NCBI GenBank assembly: GCA_030706265.1
Contig: JAUZOX010000148.1
Span: 1 to 6,687 of the forward strand
Direction: 5' to 3'
DNA length: 6,687 nt
Source of the DNA: Bacteroidota bacterium
Lineage (GTDB): Bacteria > Bacteroidota > Bacteroidia > Bacteroidales > Cfx3-03
Shown: positions 6,029 to 6,687 of the stretch, in pieces
Layout: every line of letters begins with the position of its first letter
How positions within the stretch are numbered: position 1 is the first letter of the stretch
Program-made: the position numbers and the translations under genes
Notes under the pieces: model-generated
What the model saw: only the letters and a program-made list of their open reading frames with translations
Database searches by the model: none
What the model was told of the DNA's origin: nothing

Positions 6029-6687
6029 ATGGTAGTTGACATCTTTATCCCATGTTTTATAGACCAGATTTATCCTGAAACAGGAATGAACATGGTCAAG
6101 ATCCTTGAAAAAATAGGTCTCGAAGTTCATTACAATTCAAACCAGACTTGTTGTGGACAAACAGCGTACAACAATGGATTCTGGGATGAAGCCAAAAAAG
6201 TAGGGGAAAAATTTATCAAAGACTTTCCGCATAATCGGACGATCATCTGCCCTTCAGCCTCATGCGTGGGTTTTGTTCGTAACTTTTACGATCAGCTCTT
6301 TTATAATTCAGCCCTTCACAATGAATATCAACTGTTAAAAAAGAACATGTATGAGTTCTCCGACTTTCTGGTCAATGTATTAAAGATCAAAGATCTCGGC
6401 GCTACTTTCCCTTATACCATAACCTATCACGATTCATGTGCCGCGTTGCGTGAATACGGGCTCACCACCGAGCCCAGGACGTTGCTTAGTCACGTACGCG
6501 GACTCAAGCTGGTTGAGATGAAAGAAAACACCACCTGTTGTGGTGGCAAAAGTTCATTCGCGTTAAAGTACGAGAAAGTCTCTGACGCGATGGCCGAACA
6601 GAAAGTACAAAATGCACTGGCCACAGGTGCTCAATACATCGTATCCACCGATGCCTCATGTCTGATGCATCAGGAAGGATACATCCG
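6029..6687 (+). CDS. lutA: LutA/YkgE-type cysteine-rich (Fe-S)-binding protein of lactate oxidation (3' partial)
   Basis: The frame opens at the ATG at 6029 and has no stop before the window ends; 219 residues are visible of a family near 240, so only the tail is missing. It carries two CCG cysteine-rich domains: C9, C41-C42-G43, C74 and C79 (CPSASC) in the first; C137 (HDSC), C170-C171-G172-G173 and C211 (ASCLMH) in the second. Such domains bind iron-sulfur clusters, as in the heterodisulfide reductase subunit B and GlpC families. In Bacillus subtilis, LutA works with LutB and LutC to oxidise L-lactate to pyruvate. The protein has no signal peptide or membrane segment and should be cytoplasmic. 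lutB and lutC are expected just beyond the edge. It lies 26 bp after aroA but has its own promoter, so it is likely regulated apart from aroBA. A related CCG-domain oxidoreductase subunit is the main alternative. Confidence 0.88.
   Translation, partial: MVVDIFIPCFIDQIYPETGMNMVKILEKIGLEVHYNSNQTCCGQTAYNNGFWDEAKKVGEKFIKDFPHNRTIICPSASCVGFVRNFYDQLFYNSALHNEYQLLKKNMYEFSDFLVNVLKIKDLGATFPYTITYHDSCAALREYGLTTEPRTLLSHVRGLKLVEMKENTTCCGGKSSFALKYEKVSDAMAEQKVQNALATGAQYIVSTDASCLMHQEGYI

Overview
The window looks like ordinary chromosomal core sequence from a member of the Bacteroidota, probably order Bacteroidales. Three things point there. The first gene is the C-terminal half of a PorX-type response regulator with a PglZ/alkaline-phosphatase domain, a protein typical of this phylum. 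The non-coding DNA carries exact matches to the Bacteroidota -7 promoter element TAnnTTTG. The genes lack clear Shine-Dalgarno sequences. I see no mobile element, CRISPR array, RNA gene or phage signature. Genus cannot be fixed from this sequence.

Layout: (1) positions 1-2260, plus strand, a tight run of three genes: porX (5' end cut off), tsaE (tRNA t6A synthesis ATPase) and a gene of the alanine dehydrogenase/transhydrogenase family. Gaps are 9 and 19 bp, so they are probably co-transcribed. (2) 2257-3426, minus strand, a stand-alone proline dehydrogenase, converging on the alanine dehydrogenase gene so that both stop codons share the same TTAA. (3) 3427-3635, a 209-bp AT-rich divergent intergenic region with a promoter-like element and short palindromes. 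(4) 3636-6002, plus strand, aroB and aroA, 6 bp apart, giving two steps of the shikimate pathway. (5) 6029 to the window end, plus strand, an almost complete LutA/YkgE-type cysteine-rich protein of lactate oxidation, with a good promoter of its own that overlaps the aroA stop codon. Its reading frame runs off the window edge.

The genes fall into unrelated housekeeping and catabolic jobs: type IX secretion signalling, tRNA modification, amino-acid oxidation (alanine-like, proline), aromatic amino-acid biosynthesis and lactate oxidation. I found no previously undescribed multi-gene system. The most interesting points are: the alanine dehydrogenase homologue keeps the NAD fold but has Ser and Gln where characterised enzymes have the substrate-binding Lys and catalytic His; aroB appears to be made from a leaderless mRNA, which also decides its start codon; the promoter of the lactate gene is embedded in the end of aroA; and the EPSP synthase has altered residues in its normally strongly conserved GNAGTAMRP loop.
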